Assembly: GCA_002840765.1 (NCBI GenBank)
Contig: PHCE01000002.1
Coordinates: forward strand, 62,001-126,000
Reading direction: 5' to 3'
Origin: Betaproteobacteria bacterium HGW-Betaproteobacteria-7
GTDB lineage: Bacteria; Pseudomonadota; Gammaproteobacteria; Burkholderiales; Rhodocyclaceae
DNA: 64,000 bases
Part shown: piece by piece, positions 36,793 through 45,949 of the stretch
Layout of the letters: each line of letters starts with the position of its first letter
Position numbering within the stretch: the stretch's first letter is position 1
The notes under the pieces: generated by a model
What the model saw: only the letters and a program-made list of their open reading frames with translations
What the model was told of the DNA's origin: nothing
Databases searched by the model: none
Translations under genes and position numbers: made by a program

Positions 36793-38281
36793 CCGAACCC
36801 CACTCGGCCTCGAAGTAGCGCACCAGCACCTGGTTGTTCAGCCGGTTCACCTCAGCTGGCAGACGGGCCATGTCGGCCGGGAAGTGGAACAGCGCGGCCG
36901 TCGTCGCCGGCGTCAGGAAACGGGTTTTCTGCGCCTCGATGCGGGGTGGCACGAAGTTGTCGCGACCGGCGATGATGAAGCCCCACTCACCAAAGGAAGG
37001 CACCAGCGCGTGATACGGCGCCGTCCGGAAACCGGCATCTTCGAGCGTTGTCACCACACACCAGAAGGATTGCCGGGCATAGAGCGGCGAGGTCGACTGA
37101 ACGACCAGGCGGCCACGCGCTGACAGGCGTTTTTCCAGCAAGCGGTAGAAGGCCGAGCTATAGAGCTTGCCGAGGGTGAAATTGGCTGGATCGGGAAAGT
37201 CGACGATGACGAAATCGAAGAACTCATCGTTCTCTTCCAGCCAGCTCAGGGCGTCGGCATTGACCACGGTCACCTTCGGCGAGGTCAGCGCCCCGCCATT
37301 CAACGCCACCAGCGGTGGCGCCGTCGAAAACAGGCGGGTCATCGCCGGATCCAGGTCGACCACCGTCACCGACTCGACCTGCGGGTATTTCAGGATTTCG
37401 CGCACCGCCAGACCATCGCCACCACCCAACACCAGCACGCGACGAGCTCCGGGCAGGCTGGCCAAACCGGGATGGACCAGGGCTTCGTGGTAACGGTATT
37501 CATCCTGCGAGGAGAATTGCAGGTTACCGTTCAGGTGCAGGCGCAGGTCGTCGCGCCAGCGGGTGACGACGATCCGCTGGTACGGCGAACTCTCGGCGTA
37601 AACGATGTCATCGGCGTAGACCGAGGCCTCGGCCAGGGTCGTCAGCTGGCCGGCCCCGGCAAAGCCGGCAACGAGAATGGCGAACACCATCCCGCATTGC
37701 GCCGCCAGCCAGCGTCGGGAAGGCAGATGTTCGCGAAAGAGGTGCAGCGCCCACAAGGCGATGGCGACATTGAGCAGGCCGAACAGCAGCGCCGTGCGCA
37801 CCATGCCGAGGTGCGGCGCGAGCAGCAGCGGAAAGAGGATGGATACCGCCAGGGCGCCGAGATAATCGAAGGTGAGCACTTGCGACACCAGCTCGCGGAA
37901 AGCCAGTTCCCGCTTCAAGATGCGCATGACCAACGGGATTTCCAGGCCAACCAACAAGCCGACAGCAAACACCATCACGTAGAGCAGCAGACGGAACGGC
38001 CCGGGCAGCCAGGTGAAGACAAGGAACAGACCGACCGCCGAGAAGCCGCCGAGCAGGCCGACCAGCAGTTCGATGCGGATGAAGCGGCCAATCAGGTCGC
38101 GGGTGATGTATTTCGACAACCAGGAACCGACGCCCATGGCGAAAAGGTAGGTGCCGATGACCGTCGAGAACTGGGTGATTGAATCGCCGAGCAGGTAGGA
38201 GGCCAGGGCGGCGGCGACCAGTTCGTAGGCCAGCCCGCAGGAGGCGATGATGAAGACGGAAAAGAGGAGGGCATGCCGCAT
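36782..38281 (-). CDS. Membrane-bound spermidine-synthase-like protein
   Basis: A 499-residue protein with about seven membrane spans in the first 210 residues and a C-terminal aminopropyltransferase-like domain with VLVLGGGDGLAVREILKYP, VTVVDLDPAMT and VIVDFPDP. Such fused proteins are annotated as spermidine synthases, but true polyamine activity is uncertain. The ATG at 38281 places a hydrophobic helix at the start; a longer reading adds a non-conserved extension. Confidence 0.87.
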   Translation of the reverse strand: MRHALLFSVFIIASCGLAYELVAAALASYLLGDSITQFSTVIGTYLFAMGVGSWLSKYITRDLIGRFIRIELLVGLLGGFSAVGLFLVFTWLPGPFRLLLYVMVFAVGLLVGLEIPLVMRILKRELAFRELVSQVLTFDYLGALAVSILFPLLLAPHLGMVRTALLFGLLNVAIALWALHLFREHLPSRRWLAAQCGMVFAILVAGFAGAGQLTTLAEASVYADDIVYAESSPYQRIVVTRWRDDLRLHLNGNLQFSSQDEYRYHEALVHPGLASLPGARRVLVLGGGDGLAVREILKYPQVESVTVVDLDPAMTRLFSTAPPLVALNGGALTSPKVTVVNADALSWLEENDEFFDFVIVDFPDPANFTLGKLYSSAFYRLLEKRLSARGRLVVQSTSPLYARQSFWCVVTTLEDAGFRTAPYHALVPSFGEWGFIIAGRDNFVPPRIEAQKTRFLTPATTAALFHFPADMARLPAEVNRLNNQVLVRYFEAEWGSVIR

Positions 38282-38370
38282 GGGCGAGGATGCTAACCCG
38301 AACTCAATGGAACGGCCCAGGGCGCGCGCGGTCAGAACGGCAACACTTTTTGGGTTTTGCCTGAATCCCC

Positions 38371-38964
38371 ATGCCGACCGCACACCATAGAAAGCCCTCT
38401 TGGGGGATTGCTTTACTCTCCGCCACCCTGCTGTTCACCAGCGTTTCGCTTGCCCACGCCGTCGAATACGTCATCGACCCGACGCACACTTACGCCAGCT
38501 TCGAAATCGACCATCACGGCTTTTCGCTGCAACGCGGCTGGTTCGACCAGACCAGCGGCGTCATCGACTTCGACCCCGAGGCCAAGACCGGCCGCGTCGA
38601 CATCCGCATCGCCGTCGCCTCGCTCGACACCGGCATGGCCAAGCGCGACGAAATCCTGCGCGGCGAGAACTGGTTCAAGGCCAAGGACTTTCCGGACATC
38701 CTGTTCCGCAGTGAAAAGCTGGAATTCACCGACGACAAGCTGACTGCGGTCGAAGGCAAGCTTGTCATGCTTGGCGAGATCCGCCCGCTGCGCCTCGAAA
38801 TCACCCGCTTCAAGTGCGGCCTCAATCTCGCCAACCGCAAGCGCGGCTGCGGCGCCGATGCCTATGGCGTGCTGCGCCGTTCCGAGTTCGGCATGGAGCA
38901 GGGCCTGCCCTTCATCGGCGACGAAGTCCGGCTGCGCATTCAGGTCGAAGCTTATCTGCCCTAA
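38371..38964 (+). CDS. YceI-family periplasmic protein
   Basis: A 197-residue exported lipocalin-like beta-barrel that binds isoprenoid-type lipids in known members. Signal peptide ends near SLAHA, then [20 protein letters not shown], the family start, and [21 protein letters not shown] near the end. Divergent from the spermidine-synthase-like gene and upstream of the riboflavin genes. Confidence 0.93.
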   Translation: MPTAHHRKPSWGIALLSATLLFTSVSLAHAVEYVIDPTHTYASFEIDHHGFSLQRGWFDQTSGVIDFDPEAKTGRVDIRIAVASLDTGMAKRDEILRGENWFKAKDFPDILFRSEKLEFTDDKLTAVEGKLVMLGEIRPLRLEITRFKCGLNLANRKRGCGADAYGVLRRSEFGMEQGLPFIGDEVRLRIQVEAYLP

Positions 38965-39110
38965 TACAGGCAGCAGCGGAGTACAAAACAAACCTTACCG
39001 TAAAGGCGCGGTGAATGCTGCAGCCAAGACACCGCGGTGCGCGGAAGACGCGCGCCGATCGTCGCTTTCTGCGAAAATAGCAACCCTTTTTGCTGTTCCC
39101 GGAAGACCCC

Positions 39111-40232
39111 ATGCCCCCCCATCCCGCCATCGCCAGCACCGCCGAGATCGTCACCGAACTCAAGGCCGGCCGCATGGTCATCCTGGTCGATGAAGAAGAC
39201 CGCGAAAACGAAGGCGACCTGGTCATGGCCGCTGAGCACATCACGCCGGAAGCGATCAATTTCATGGCCCGGTACGGCCGCGGCCTGATCTGCCTGACGC
39301 TGACCGAAGCCCGCTGCAAGAAGCTCGGCCTGACGCAGATGGCACGCAACAACAAGACCCAGTACGGTACCGCCTTCACCGTCTCGATCGAGGCTGCCGA
39401 AGGTGTCACCACCGGCATCTCCGCCGCCGACCGGGCGCGCACCATTCAGGTCGCCGTGGCCAAGAACACCACCATCGACGACATCGTCCAGCCCGGCCAC
39501 GTCTTCCCGATCACCGCCCGCGAAGGCGGCGTCCTGGTCCGTGCCGGCCACACCGAAGCCGGCTGCGATCTGGCCGGCATGGCCGGTCTCGAACCGTCGT
39601 CGGTGATCTGCGAAATCATGAACGACGACGGCACCATGGCCCGCCTGCCGGAGCTGATGGAATTCGCCAAGGAACACGGCCTGAAGATCGGCACCATCGC
39701 CGACCTGATCCACTACCGAGCCGCCTCGGAAACCCTGGTCGAGCGCGTCACCAGCAAGCCGGTGCAAACGGCGCACGGCGAATTCACACTGCATGCCTTT
39801 GTCGACCGGGCCAGCGGCGCCACCCACCTGGCGCTGGTCAGAGGGCAGATCCCGGCCAACGGCGAAACCCTGGTCCGCGTCCATGAACCGTTGTCGGTGC
39901 TCGATTTCCTCGACCCGTCGAGCAAGCAACAATCCTTCTCGATCGACGAAGCGCAGGCCGCACTGGCCAAACACGGCCACGGCGTCATCGTGCTGATGCA
40001 CCGACCGGAAGACGGCGAAGCGCTGCTCACCCGCCTGACCGGCCAGAACAACGCCAACTCGCCGCGCGTCCAGCAGAAGTGGGACCCGCGCACTTACGGT
40101 ATCGGCGCCCAGATTCTGCGCGACGTCGGCGTCACCAAGATGCGGCTGCTTTCCAGCCCGCGCAAGATGCCCTCCATGACCGGCTTCGATCTCGAAGTCA
40201 CCGGTTTCGTCACCTCACCCGCGGAGCTCTGA
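39111..40232 (+). CDS. ribBA: 3,4-dihydroxy-2-butanone-4-phosphate synthase with degenerate GTP cyclohydrolase II domain
   Basis: Supplies the four-carbon unit of riboflavin. Residues 1-205 form an intact RibB domain ([31 protein letters not shown]). The C-terminal half resembles GTP cyclohydrolase II, but the zinc-binding cysteines and the GTP-binding basic motif are missing: the site reads [21 protein letters not shown] separate RibA is therefore likely elsewhere. ATG at 39111 after GGAAG. First gene of ribBA-ribH-nusB-thiL-pgpA. No FMN riboswitch-like fold was evident in the 146 bp upstream. Confidence 0.93.
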   Translation: MPPHPAIASTAEIVTELKAGRMVILVDEEDRENEGDLVMAAEHITPEAINFMARYGRGLICLTLTEARCKKLGLTQMARNNKTQYGTAFTVSIEAAEGVTTGISAADRARTIQVAVAKNTTIDDIVQPGHVFPITAREGGVLVRAGHTEAGCDLAGMAGLEPSSVICEIMNDDGTMARLPELMEFAKEHGLKIGTIADLIHYRAASETLVERVTSKPVQTAHGEFTLHAFVDRASGATHLALVRGQIPANGETLVRVHEPLSVLDFLDPSSKQQSFSIDEAQAALAKHGHGVIVLMHRPEDGEALLTRLTGQNNANSPRVQQKWDPRTYGIGAQILRDVGVTKMRLLSSPRKMPSMTGFDLEVTGFVTSPAEL

Positions 40233-40235
40233 GCC

Positions 40236-40709
40236 ATGTCCCGTTTTGACAACGTCTACGAATACGACAACAACCTGAACGGCGCCGGCCTGCGCATTGG
40301 TGTCGTCATGAGCCGCTTCAACCTGCCTGTCTGCGAAGGCCTGCTCTCCGCCTGCATCGCTGAACTGAAGCGCCTCGGCGTCGCCGACGCCAACATGAGC
40401 ATCGCCACGGTTCCGGGCGCCCTGGAAATTCCGCTGGTCCTGCAGACGATGGCGCAAAGCGCCAGCTTCGACGCGCTGATCGCCCTCGGTGCCGTCATCC
40501 GCGGCGAGACCTACCACTTCGAGGTGGTCTCCAATGATTCCTGCCGCGCCATCATGGAAGTCCAGCTCGATACCGGCATTCCGATCGCCAACGGCATCCT
40601 GACCTGCGAAAGCGACGAGCAAGCGGAAGTCCGCATGCAACCCAAGGGTGCCGACTGCGCCCAGGCGGCCGTCGAAATGGCCAATCTCCAGAAAGCCCTG
40701 CTCCAATGA
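40236..40709 (+). CDS. ribH: 6,7-dimethyl-8-ribityllumazine synthase
   Basis: Condenses the RibB product with the pyrimidine from the RibA/RibD branch to give lumazine, the penultimate step of riboflavin synthesis. The 157-residue protein has [15 protein letters not shown], the substrate loop VPGALEIPL and [19 protein letters not shown] with the catalytic His. Overlaps nusB by 4 bp. Confidence 0.97.
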   Translation: MSRFDNVYEYDNNLNGAGLRIGVVMSRFNLPVCEGLLSACIAELKRLGVADANMSIATVPGALEIPLVLQTMAQSASFDALIALGAVIRGETYHFEVVSNDSCRAIMEVQLDTGIPIANGILTCESDEQAEVRMQPKGADCAQAAVEMANLQKALLQ

Positions 40710-41191
40710 CGACCTTCCTCAGCGACACCGAACACCCCGACGAGCCCAAGGCGCCGCCCAAGTCGGCCCGCCGCCGGGCGCGCGAATTCGTCCTGCAGGG
40801 ACTCTACCAGTGGCGCGTCGGCGGTGCCGACGAGGCCGCCATCGAAGCCTACGCGCCGGAAATGGAAGACTTCGCCAAGGCCGACCGCGAGTTCTTCGTC
40901 GGCACGCTGCGCGGCGTCATCGGCCAGCAGGAAGCGCTGACCGCCCGCATCTCGACGCATATCGACCGCCCCTTCGGCGAACTGTCGCCGGTCGAGGCCT
41001 GCGTGCTGATGCTCGGCAGCTTCGAGATGCTCAATCATCCGGAAACGCCGTACCGCGTCATCATCAACGAGGCGATCGAGCTGACCAAGGCCTTCGGCGG
41101 CACCGATGGCCACAAGTACGTCAATGGGGTGCTCGACAAGGTGGCTGCCGTCGCCCGCCCGGACGAAGTCGCCGCGCGCAAGAAGAAGTAA
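40706..41191 (+). CDS. nusB: Transcription antitermination factor NusB
   Basis: RNA-binding factor needed for rRNA antitermination with NusE. The 161-residue protein has [37 protein letters not shown] and [30 protein letters not shown], the standard NusB motifs, with an N-terminal acidic extension. Confidence 0.97.
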   Translation: MTTFLSDTEHPDEPKAPPKSARRRAREFVLQGLYQWRVGGADEAAIEAYAPEMEDFAKADREFFVGTLRGVIGQQEALTARISTHIDRPFGELSPVEACVLMLGSFEMLNHPETPYRVIINEAIELTKAFGGTDGHKYVNGVLDKVAAVARPDEVAARKKK

Positions 41192-41195
41192 GCCG

Positions 41196-42164
41196 ATGGC
41201 CGGCGAATTCGCGCTGATCGACCGCTATTTCGCCCGCCCGACCCCGTCGGCGGTGCTCGGCCCCGGCGACGACTGCGCCTTGCTGCAACCGACCCCGGGC
41301 ATGCAACTGGCGGTGACCACCGACATGCTGGTTGCCGGCACCCACTTCCTGCCCGACACCGATCCGCAGAACCTCGGCTGGAAGACGTTGGCCGTCAATC
41401 TCTCCGACCTCGCCGCGATGGGTGCCCGGCCGCGCTGGGTGACGCTCGCTGGCGCCATGCCGGCGGCCGAGGAAACCTGGATCGCCGCTTTCGCCAAAGG
41501 CTTCTTCGCCTGCGCCGCGGAGTACGGTGTCGACGTGGTTGGTGGCGACACCACCCGCGGCCCCCTCAATCTCTGCGTCACCGCCCTCGGCGAAGTCGAG
41601 CCGGGCCGCGCACTGCGCCGCGACGGCGCCCGGGTCGGCGACCATATCTGGGTTTCCGGCCGTCCTGGCCTGGCTGCCCTGGGCCTGGCGCAACTGCAGG
41701 GCCGGATCGAACTGCCGCCACCGTGGCCGAAACTGTGCGTCGCCGCCCTGGAAAAGCCGCGCCCGCGCGTCGCCCTCGGTCAGGCGCTGGTCGGCATCGC
41801 CAGTGCCGCCATCGATGTCTCCGACGGCCTGCTCGCCGATCTCGGCCACATTGCCGAACGCTCGGGCTGCGCCGCCGCCGTCCGCCTGGTCCAGCTGCCA
41901 CACCTGCCCAAGGGCGAGACCTACGACGCCGTGCTGCGCAAACTGGCGCTCGAATGCCAGCTGGCCGGCGGCGACGACTACGAACTGTGCTTCACGGCAC
42001 CCGGTACGTACAGCCTGGCCATCGCCCAGATCGCCGCCCGCCTGGAACTGCCACTGTGGTGCATCGGCGAGATGGTCGCTGGCACGGCCGGTGAAGTCAC
42101 CGTCTTCGACCCGGACCACAAGCCAGTCGAATTCGACAGTAAAGGCTTCGATCATTTTGGCTGA
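41196..42164 (+). CDS. thiL: Thiamine-monophosphate kinase
   Basis: Phosphorylates thiamine monophosphate to the active cofactor. The 322-residue protein has LGPGDDCALL, TTDMLVAGTHF, KTLAVNLSDLAAMGARP and VVGGDTTRG, the metal- and ATP-binding motifs of ThiL. ATG at 41196 lies 4 bp after the nusB stop. Confidence 0.96.
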   Translation: MAGEFALIDRYFARPTPSAVLGPGDDCALLQPTPGMQLAVTTDMLVAGTHFLPDTDPQNLGWKTLAVNLSDLAAMGARPRWVTLAGAMPAAEETWIAAFAKGFFACAAEYGVDVVGGDTTRGPLNLCVTALGEVEPGRALRRDGARVGDHIWVSGRPGLAALGLAQLQGRIELPPPWPKLCVAALEKPRPRVALGQALVGIASAAIDVSDGLLADLGHIAERSGCAAAVRLVQLPHLPKGETYDAVLRKLALECQLAGGDDYELCFTAPGTYSLAIAQIAARLELPLWCIGEMVAGTAGEVTVFDPDHKPVEFDSKGFDHFG

Positions 42165-42651
42165 GTCCTCGCGGCGGCCCAGCCTCAAGTTCCTCTTCGC
42201 CCATCCGGCGCACTTCCTGGCGCTTGGCTGCGGCAGCGGCCTGGCCCCGAAAGCGCCCGGCACTTTCGGCACCCTGTTCGCCTGGGGCAGCTTTCTACTC
42301 TTCCGCCCCTATTTCGCCGATTTTCAGCTGCTCTTCCTGCTCGCCGCCGCCTATCTCGCCGGCATCTGGCTGATCGACGTCACCGGCCGGGCACTCGGCG
42401 ACCCGGACCACGGCAGCATTGTCTGGGACGAGATCGTGCCCTTCTGGCTGATCCTGCTACTGACACCGGACACCTTCTACTGGCAGCTGGCCGCCTTCAT
42501 GCTGTTCCGCTACTTCGACATCACCAAGCCGCAACCGGCCCGCTATTTCGACCAGCACGTGAAGAACGGCTTCGGCGTCATGGCCGACGATCTGGTCGCC
42601 GCCGGCTACACCCTGCTCTGCCTGGCCCTGCTCAAGATCGTTCTCGCCTGA
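42157..42651 (+). CDS. pgpA: Phosphatidylglycerophosphatase A
   Basis: Dephosphorylates phosphatidylglycerophosphate in membrane lipid synthesis. The 164-residue product has the family motif GSGLAPKAPGTFGTL, three or four membrane spans and IVWDEIVPFW plus KNGFGVMADDLVAAGY. I assigned TTG at 42157, overlapping thiL by 8 bp with AAAGG upstream; longer reading lies inside thiL. Confidence 0.92.
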   Translation: MAESSRRPSLKFLFAHPAHFLALGCGSGLAPKAPGTFGTLFAWGSFLLFRPYFADFQLLFLLAAAYLAGIWLIDVTGRALGDPDHGSIVWDEIVPFWLILLLTPDTFYWQLAAFMLFRYFDITKPQPARYFDQHVKNGFGVMADDLVAAGYTLLCLALLKIVLA

Positions 42652-42706
42652 CGCCGATGCCCGAGCGGCATAGAATAGGCGCATCACTTCCCTCGGGAGC
42701 GTCATC

Positions 42707-42982
42707 ATGAGCCACAAACACGCCCACCTGATGCGCAGCATCTTCCAGGATCCACTGCCGGCCAACATTCACTGGCGCGAAGTCGAATCGCTGCTCAACC
42801 ACCTCGGCGCCGAAATCGAACCGGCGCACGGTGCCCGCTTCAAGATCACGCTGAACCGGGTCGAGGGCTTCCTCCATCACCCGCACAACAGCAGCACTTG
42901 CTCGCGCACCGACATCAAGGCGCTACGGGAGATGCTGACGCATGCCGGGATCACCCTGTCGAGTTACGAGGCTGCCGACTGA
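42707..42982 (+). CDS. HicA-like mRNA interferase family protein, no visible antitoxin
   Basis: A 91-residue protein with the HicA/YcfA double-stranded-RNA-binding-like fold: WREVESLLNHLGAEIEPAHGARFKITLN and the conserved His region FLHHPHNSS. A leader Met-Ser-His-Lys precedes the domain. No HicB antitoxin gene is next to it; the neighbours are pgpA and a hemerythrin-like gene. It may be a solitary housekeeping relative and not a toxin. Confidence 0.75.
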   Translation: MSHKHAHLMRSIFQDPLPANIHWREVESLLNHLGAEIEPAHGARFKITLNRVEGFLHHPHNSSTCSRTDIKALREMLTHAGITLSSYEAAD

Positions 42983-42992
42983 ATCGTCAAGC

Positions 42993-43433
42993 TCAGGCGG
43001 CGGGAGCCATCAGATAGCGTTGCAGATGGCCGTCGAATTCGACGAAGTGGGTGCTCAGCGCCGCCAGCACCTCATCGACACCTTCGATCGCGCGAACCGT
43101 GTTGCCGTCACTGGCGAGGACGATGCGGATGCTTTTCAACTGTTCGGCAATGGCCATGTGCGCACGGTTGTGTGCCCGCCGATGTAGCTCGGGAACGCCA
43201 TCGTCCATGTACAGCGACTCCATCGCATTGTGCTTGAGCGTTGCCTCGACAAAAGCCCGTACCAGTTGTTCGACGTGACTGCGGCAAAAGGCCCGACGAT
43301 CGTCACTGCAACAACTGCAATCGTCACCCCGGTCTTGCTCGCTACACAGCGCCTGAATGCGCCGAATGAGATCCAGCATGGCGTCGTGATCGCGACGCAT
43401 CCGGTCGACGGCCTCTTCTCGGATCAGCAACAT
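42993..43433 (-). CDS. Hemerythrin-like domain protein
   Basis: A 146-residue helical protein with a pattern of di-iron ligands: an early DHDAMLDLI, LKHNAMESLYMDD (HxxxE), LHRRAHNRAHMAI (HxxxH) and STHFVEFDGHLQRYL. This fits the four-helix hemerythrin fold, usually oxygen or nitric oxide sensing or iron storage. An unusual CSEQDRGDDCSCCSDDRRAFC segment adds five cysteines between helices one and two. Confidence 0.75.
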   Translation of the reverse strand: MLLIREEAVDRMRRDHDAMLDLIRRIQALCSEQDRGDDCSCCSDDRRAFCRSHVEQLVRAFVEATLKHNAMESLYMDDGVPELHRRAHNRAHMAIAEQLKSIRIVLASDGNTVRAIEGVDEVLAALSTHFVEFDGHLQRYLMAPAA

Positions 43434-43611
43434 GCGGCGTTCCCATCAGTGATTGTGGCGTTGTGACAAGGGTCGGCAAGCCCCGATGCTTCCGCCGTTG
43501 GGCCGACGGAAATACCCGATTAATTTTCTCGGGATTTAAGGGTATGTGTCGTTTCCATCCCTGTCAAGAAAACCAGAAGAAGCGCATCAAAAAGCAACCG
43601 CTGGCACATGG

Positions 43612-44463
43612 TCAGCCATCGGCCAGGCGTTCCAGGGAGAGCAGGCGGACATCGATGCTGAGCGCGAGTCGATCCAGCGCCAGCGCCCGCTGCCGCCCCA
43701 GCGGAGTTGCCCGATAAAAATGTGGCGTCATCGCCAGCAGGTCAGCGATCTGCGGCGCGGCGTCGAGATGCAGCGCGTAATGGATGGACTCACTGCCGAG
43801 TAGGGCAAATCCTTCGGGTACAGCTGACTCCCCGGCACGCTCCGGACGTAGTTCGGGATAGATGATGGCGCGTAACTCGCGCAGGTGATCCGACCCGGCA
43901 TCGACCATCAACAGGCGCCCCCCGGGTTTCAGTACGCGGGCAAATTCCGCAAACACGGGGAAACCGAACATACACAACAGGCGATCAATACTCGTCGGCA
44001 ACACCGGCAGCTTGGCATTGCTGCCGACCACCCAGCTCCCGCGTTTTTCGCTTTTTGCCGCGGCCAGCACGGCCCATTTCGAAATATCCAGCCCGAGCAT
44101 TTCCAGGCTTTGCCCATCTGCCAGGCGGGCAACCAGCTGCCGCAGGTAGTAGCCTTCGCCGCAGCCGGCATCAAGACAACTGAAGCGGGCATCGGGCGCC
44201 AGTCCAGCCAGCACCGCCCGCGCCACGGCTTCGGCGATCGGCAGATAGTGACCGGCTTCGAGAAAGCGCCGGCGGGCCGCCACCATTTCCTTGCTGTCGC
44301 CCGGATCGCGGGAGCGCTTGTGCTGAACGGGCAGCAGGTGCACGTGCCCCTGGCTGGCGATATCAAAGGAATGGCCGGCAGCGCAACGCCAGCTCATCGC
44401 CTCGACATGCAACGGTTCGCCATCGAGCGGGCAGGCCAGGGCCGGGAATGGAAGGACGGGCAT
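43612..44463 (-). CDS. RlmA-like 23S rRNA (guanine-N1)-methyltransferase
   Basis: A 283-residue SAM-dependent methyltransferase with the RlmA layout: an N-terminal zinc ribbon (ACPLDGEPL ... WRCAAGHSFDIASQGHVHLL), then SCLDAGCGEGYYLRQL for SAM and a Rossmann core. RlmA methylates G745 or G748 of 23S rRNA in known cases. The ATG at 44463 is a normal RlmA start but has no ribosome site; an ATG at 44523 has GGAAAAGG just upstream and would add 20 residues. Confidence 0.82.
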   Translation of the reverse strand: MPVLPFPALACPLDGEPLHVEAMSWRCAAGHSFDIASQGHVHLLPVQHKRSRDPGDSKEMVAARRRFLEAGHYLPIAEAVARAVLAGLAPDARFSCLDAGCGEGYYLRQLVARLADGQSLEMLGLDISKWAVLAAAKSEKRGSWVVGSNAKLPVLPTSIDRLLCMFGFPVFAEFARVLKPGGRLLMVDAGSDHLRELRAIIYPELRPERAGESAVPEGFALLGSESIHYALHLDAAPQIADLLAMTPHFYRATPLGRQRALALDRLALSIDVRLLSLERLADG

Positions 44464-44645
44464 CGCAGACTGTGAAAGGCATTGAAGGGTGCGTAGTTTG
44501 CCCACAAGTTTCGGCTGGCGCATCCTTTTCCGCTTAGTCGCCGATAGCGCCGGACAATCGTTGCAATGGCGCGAATCAATTGGCCGGCGCGCCGCCATTC
44601 CCGCTACAGTCGATATCCGCCCAACCGCCCTCCCCCGGATAATCA

Positions 44646-45119
44646 ATGATCAACCGACTTCTTGCGGCCTTGGCTCTGAGCCTTGTCTCATTTGCCGCCA
44701 CCGCGCAGGCCACCCCCCTGCAGACCGGCGATGCGCTGCCAGCCCTGACGCTGAACGACCAGCACGAAAAACCCTACACGCTCACCGCCGATACCCGCCA
44801 GATACTCTTCGCCGCCGACAATGGTGGTGCCGGACTGGTCATGGCCGAACTCGACCGGCGCGGCGCCACATGGCTGAAGGAAACCAAACGCGCCTACCTG
44901 GCCGATATCCACAAGATGCCCAGCCTGGTTACCCGCCTGTTCGCCATGCCCAAACTGCGGGAAAAAGCCTACCCCATCGCGCTGGGCAGGGAAGCCGCCG
45001 ATCTGGCGATGTACCCGCGCAAGAAAGACTGCGTGAGCCTGCTGCCAATTGAGGCCGGCAAGCTGGGCGAAGTCACCTATGCCTGCGACGCCACGGCCCT
45101 GCAGGCGGCCCTGCGATAG
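44646..45119 (+). CDS. Exported thioredoxin-fold-like protein without CxxC
   Basis: A 157-residue protein with signal peptide MINRLLAALALSLVSFAATAQA. After it, LQTGDALPALTLNDQHEKPYTLT resembles the start of TlpA/peroxiredoxin-type thioredoxin folds. The usual CxxC site is replaced by AADNGGAGLVM, so no redox activity is expected. Two cysteines remain near the C-terminus. Function unknown. A strong terminator follows. Confidence 0.65.
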   Translation: MINRLLAALALSLVSFAATAQATPLQTGDALPALTLNDQHEKPYTLTADTRQILFAADNGGAGLVMAELDRRGATWLKETKRAYLADIHKMPSLVTRLFAMPKLREKAYPIALGREAADLAMYPRKKDCVSLLPIEAGKLGEVTYACDATALQAALR

Positions 45120-45138
45120 CGAGGTTAAGGCAGTGGCA

Positions 45139-45182
45139 CAAAGCAAAAACGGCAACCTGTGAGGGTTGCCGTTTTTGCTTTG
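45139..45182. terminator. Strong bidirectional terminator
   Basis: A 19-bp perfect stem CAAAGCAAAAACGGCAACC / GGTTGCCGTTTTTGCTTTG with a 6-base loop. It lies between the convergent thioredoxin-fold gene and the small gene ending at 45200. Confidence 0.95.
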
Positions 45183-45199
45183 AATGCCTGGTCGCCAGC

Positions 45200-45454
45200 T
45201 CAAGACTTCTTCACCAACTGTTTGGCAAAGGCAGCATCGTACTTGGAGATGCGCGGCGCTTTCTGCGGGCCTTGTGCGTCTACAAAGCGGACAAAAGACT
45301 CCAGATCCAGGGGTTCGCCAATTTCCTTGCACTCCCCTGCTACTAGCTCCCGCAATTTGAAGAACCCGCCACTGGTGACGACCATCGAATATTGATGCCC
45401 TTCAGCACGCCGATTGAGGCGCTCAATTGCGGCAGTTGCCCGGGTAGAACGCAC
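45200..45454 (-). CDS. Unknown protein (84 aa)
   Basis: GTG start three bases after the stop of the preceding small gene. The 84-residue product contains YSMVVTSGGFFKLRELVAGE and PRISKYDAAFAKQLVKKS, with no recognised domain. Probably co-transcribed with the upstream 56-residue gene. No clear ribosome site, so the exact start is uncertain; an internal ATG exists at about residue 24. Confidence 0.55.
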   Translation of the reverse strand: MRSTRATAAIERLNRRAEGHQYSMVVTSGGFFKLRELVAGECKEIGEPLDLESFVRFVDAQGPQKAPRISKYDAAFAKQLVKKS

Positions 45455-45457
45455 TGT

Positions 45458-45628
45458 CTATTCAGTGCCAGGAACAGGAGGAGCAATGGGTGCGCAGGAA
45501 GAATCGTCGCTATCAGCGGGCTTCCCAGCGGCCTTATCAGCCAATTTCTGCAGCCGCTTCTCTTCCTGCTTATTCTTCTTGGCCAAGTCACGTTGGCGCT
45601 TTTCAAACTGGTAATTGGGCTTGGCCAA
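45458..45628 (-). CDS. Small conserved-looking basic protein (56 aa), TTG start
   Basis: A TTG at 45628 has a near-perfect AGAGGAGG ribosome site five bases upstream. The product starts MAKPNYQFEKRQRDLAKKNK and continues with a lysine-rich helix and a Pro-rich tail. I recall small proteins with this start as widespread in proteobacteria, with unknown function; no database search was possible. Longer readings to 45787 would cross a terminator hairpin. Confidence 0.72.
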   Translation of the reverse strand: MAKPNYQFEKRQRDLAKKNKQEEKRLQKLADKAAGKPADSDDSSCAPIAPPVPGTE

Positions 45629-45742
45629 GTGGCCTCCTCTGCTCGTCGCAATGAGTGGTGAAACACGGGATGAAAGTGCGTCTGACGAAAGTACATTTGC
45701 GCCGGCAGAAAATCCGACACACGGACTACTTTTCCGCAATGC

Positions 45743-45772
45743 AAAACGCCAACCGGTGATGGTTGGCGTTTT
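45743..45772. terminator. Terminator downstream of tRNA-Phe
   Basis: AAAACGCCAACC / GGTTGGCGTTTT, a 12-bp stem with a 6-base loop, 26 bp after the 3' end of the tRNA on its strand. Flanking A/T runs let it work in both directions. Confidence 0.85.
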
Positions 45773-45797
45773 TACCTTGAGAATCAAGGAGAATTTT

Positions 45798-45873
45798 TGG
45801 TGGCCAATCGCGGAATCGAACCACGGACACGCGGATTTTCAATCCGCTGCTCTACCAACTGAGCTAATTGGCC
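45798..45873 (-). tRNA. tRNA-Phe (GAA anticodon)
   Basis: 76 nt with encoded CCA (45798-45800). Acceptor GGCCAAT / ATTGGCC, D arm GCTC AGTTGGTA GAGC, anticodon stem-loop CGGAT TGAAAAT-type giving GAA, T arm with GGTTCGATTCC. Discriminator A. Confidence 0.97.
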
Positions 45874-45949
45874 AAAAGGAGGGCGCATTATAGCGAGGTC
45901 ACTTCCCCGGCGCAACAGGATCGGGGTGAAACAGGGGATTCGCGAGCCC

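Noticed and set aside
38965..39110. Possible FMN riboswitch before ribBA
   Set aside because: No conserved RFN-element helices or AGGGGC-type blocks could be found in the 146 bp.
43512..43545. ATACCC / GGGTAT and CCCGA / TCGGG inverted repeats upstream of the hemerythrin-like gene
   Set aside because: Short arms in a 178-bp gap; resemblance to the satellite heptamer is likely chance.
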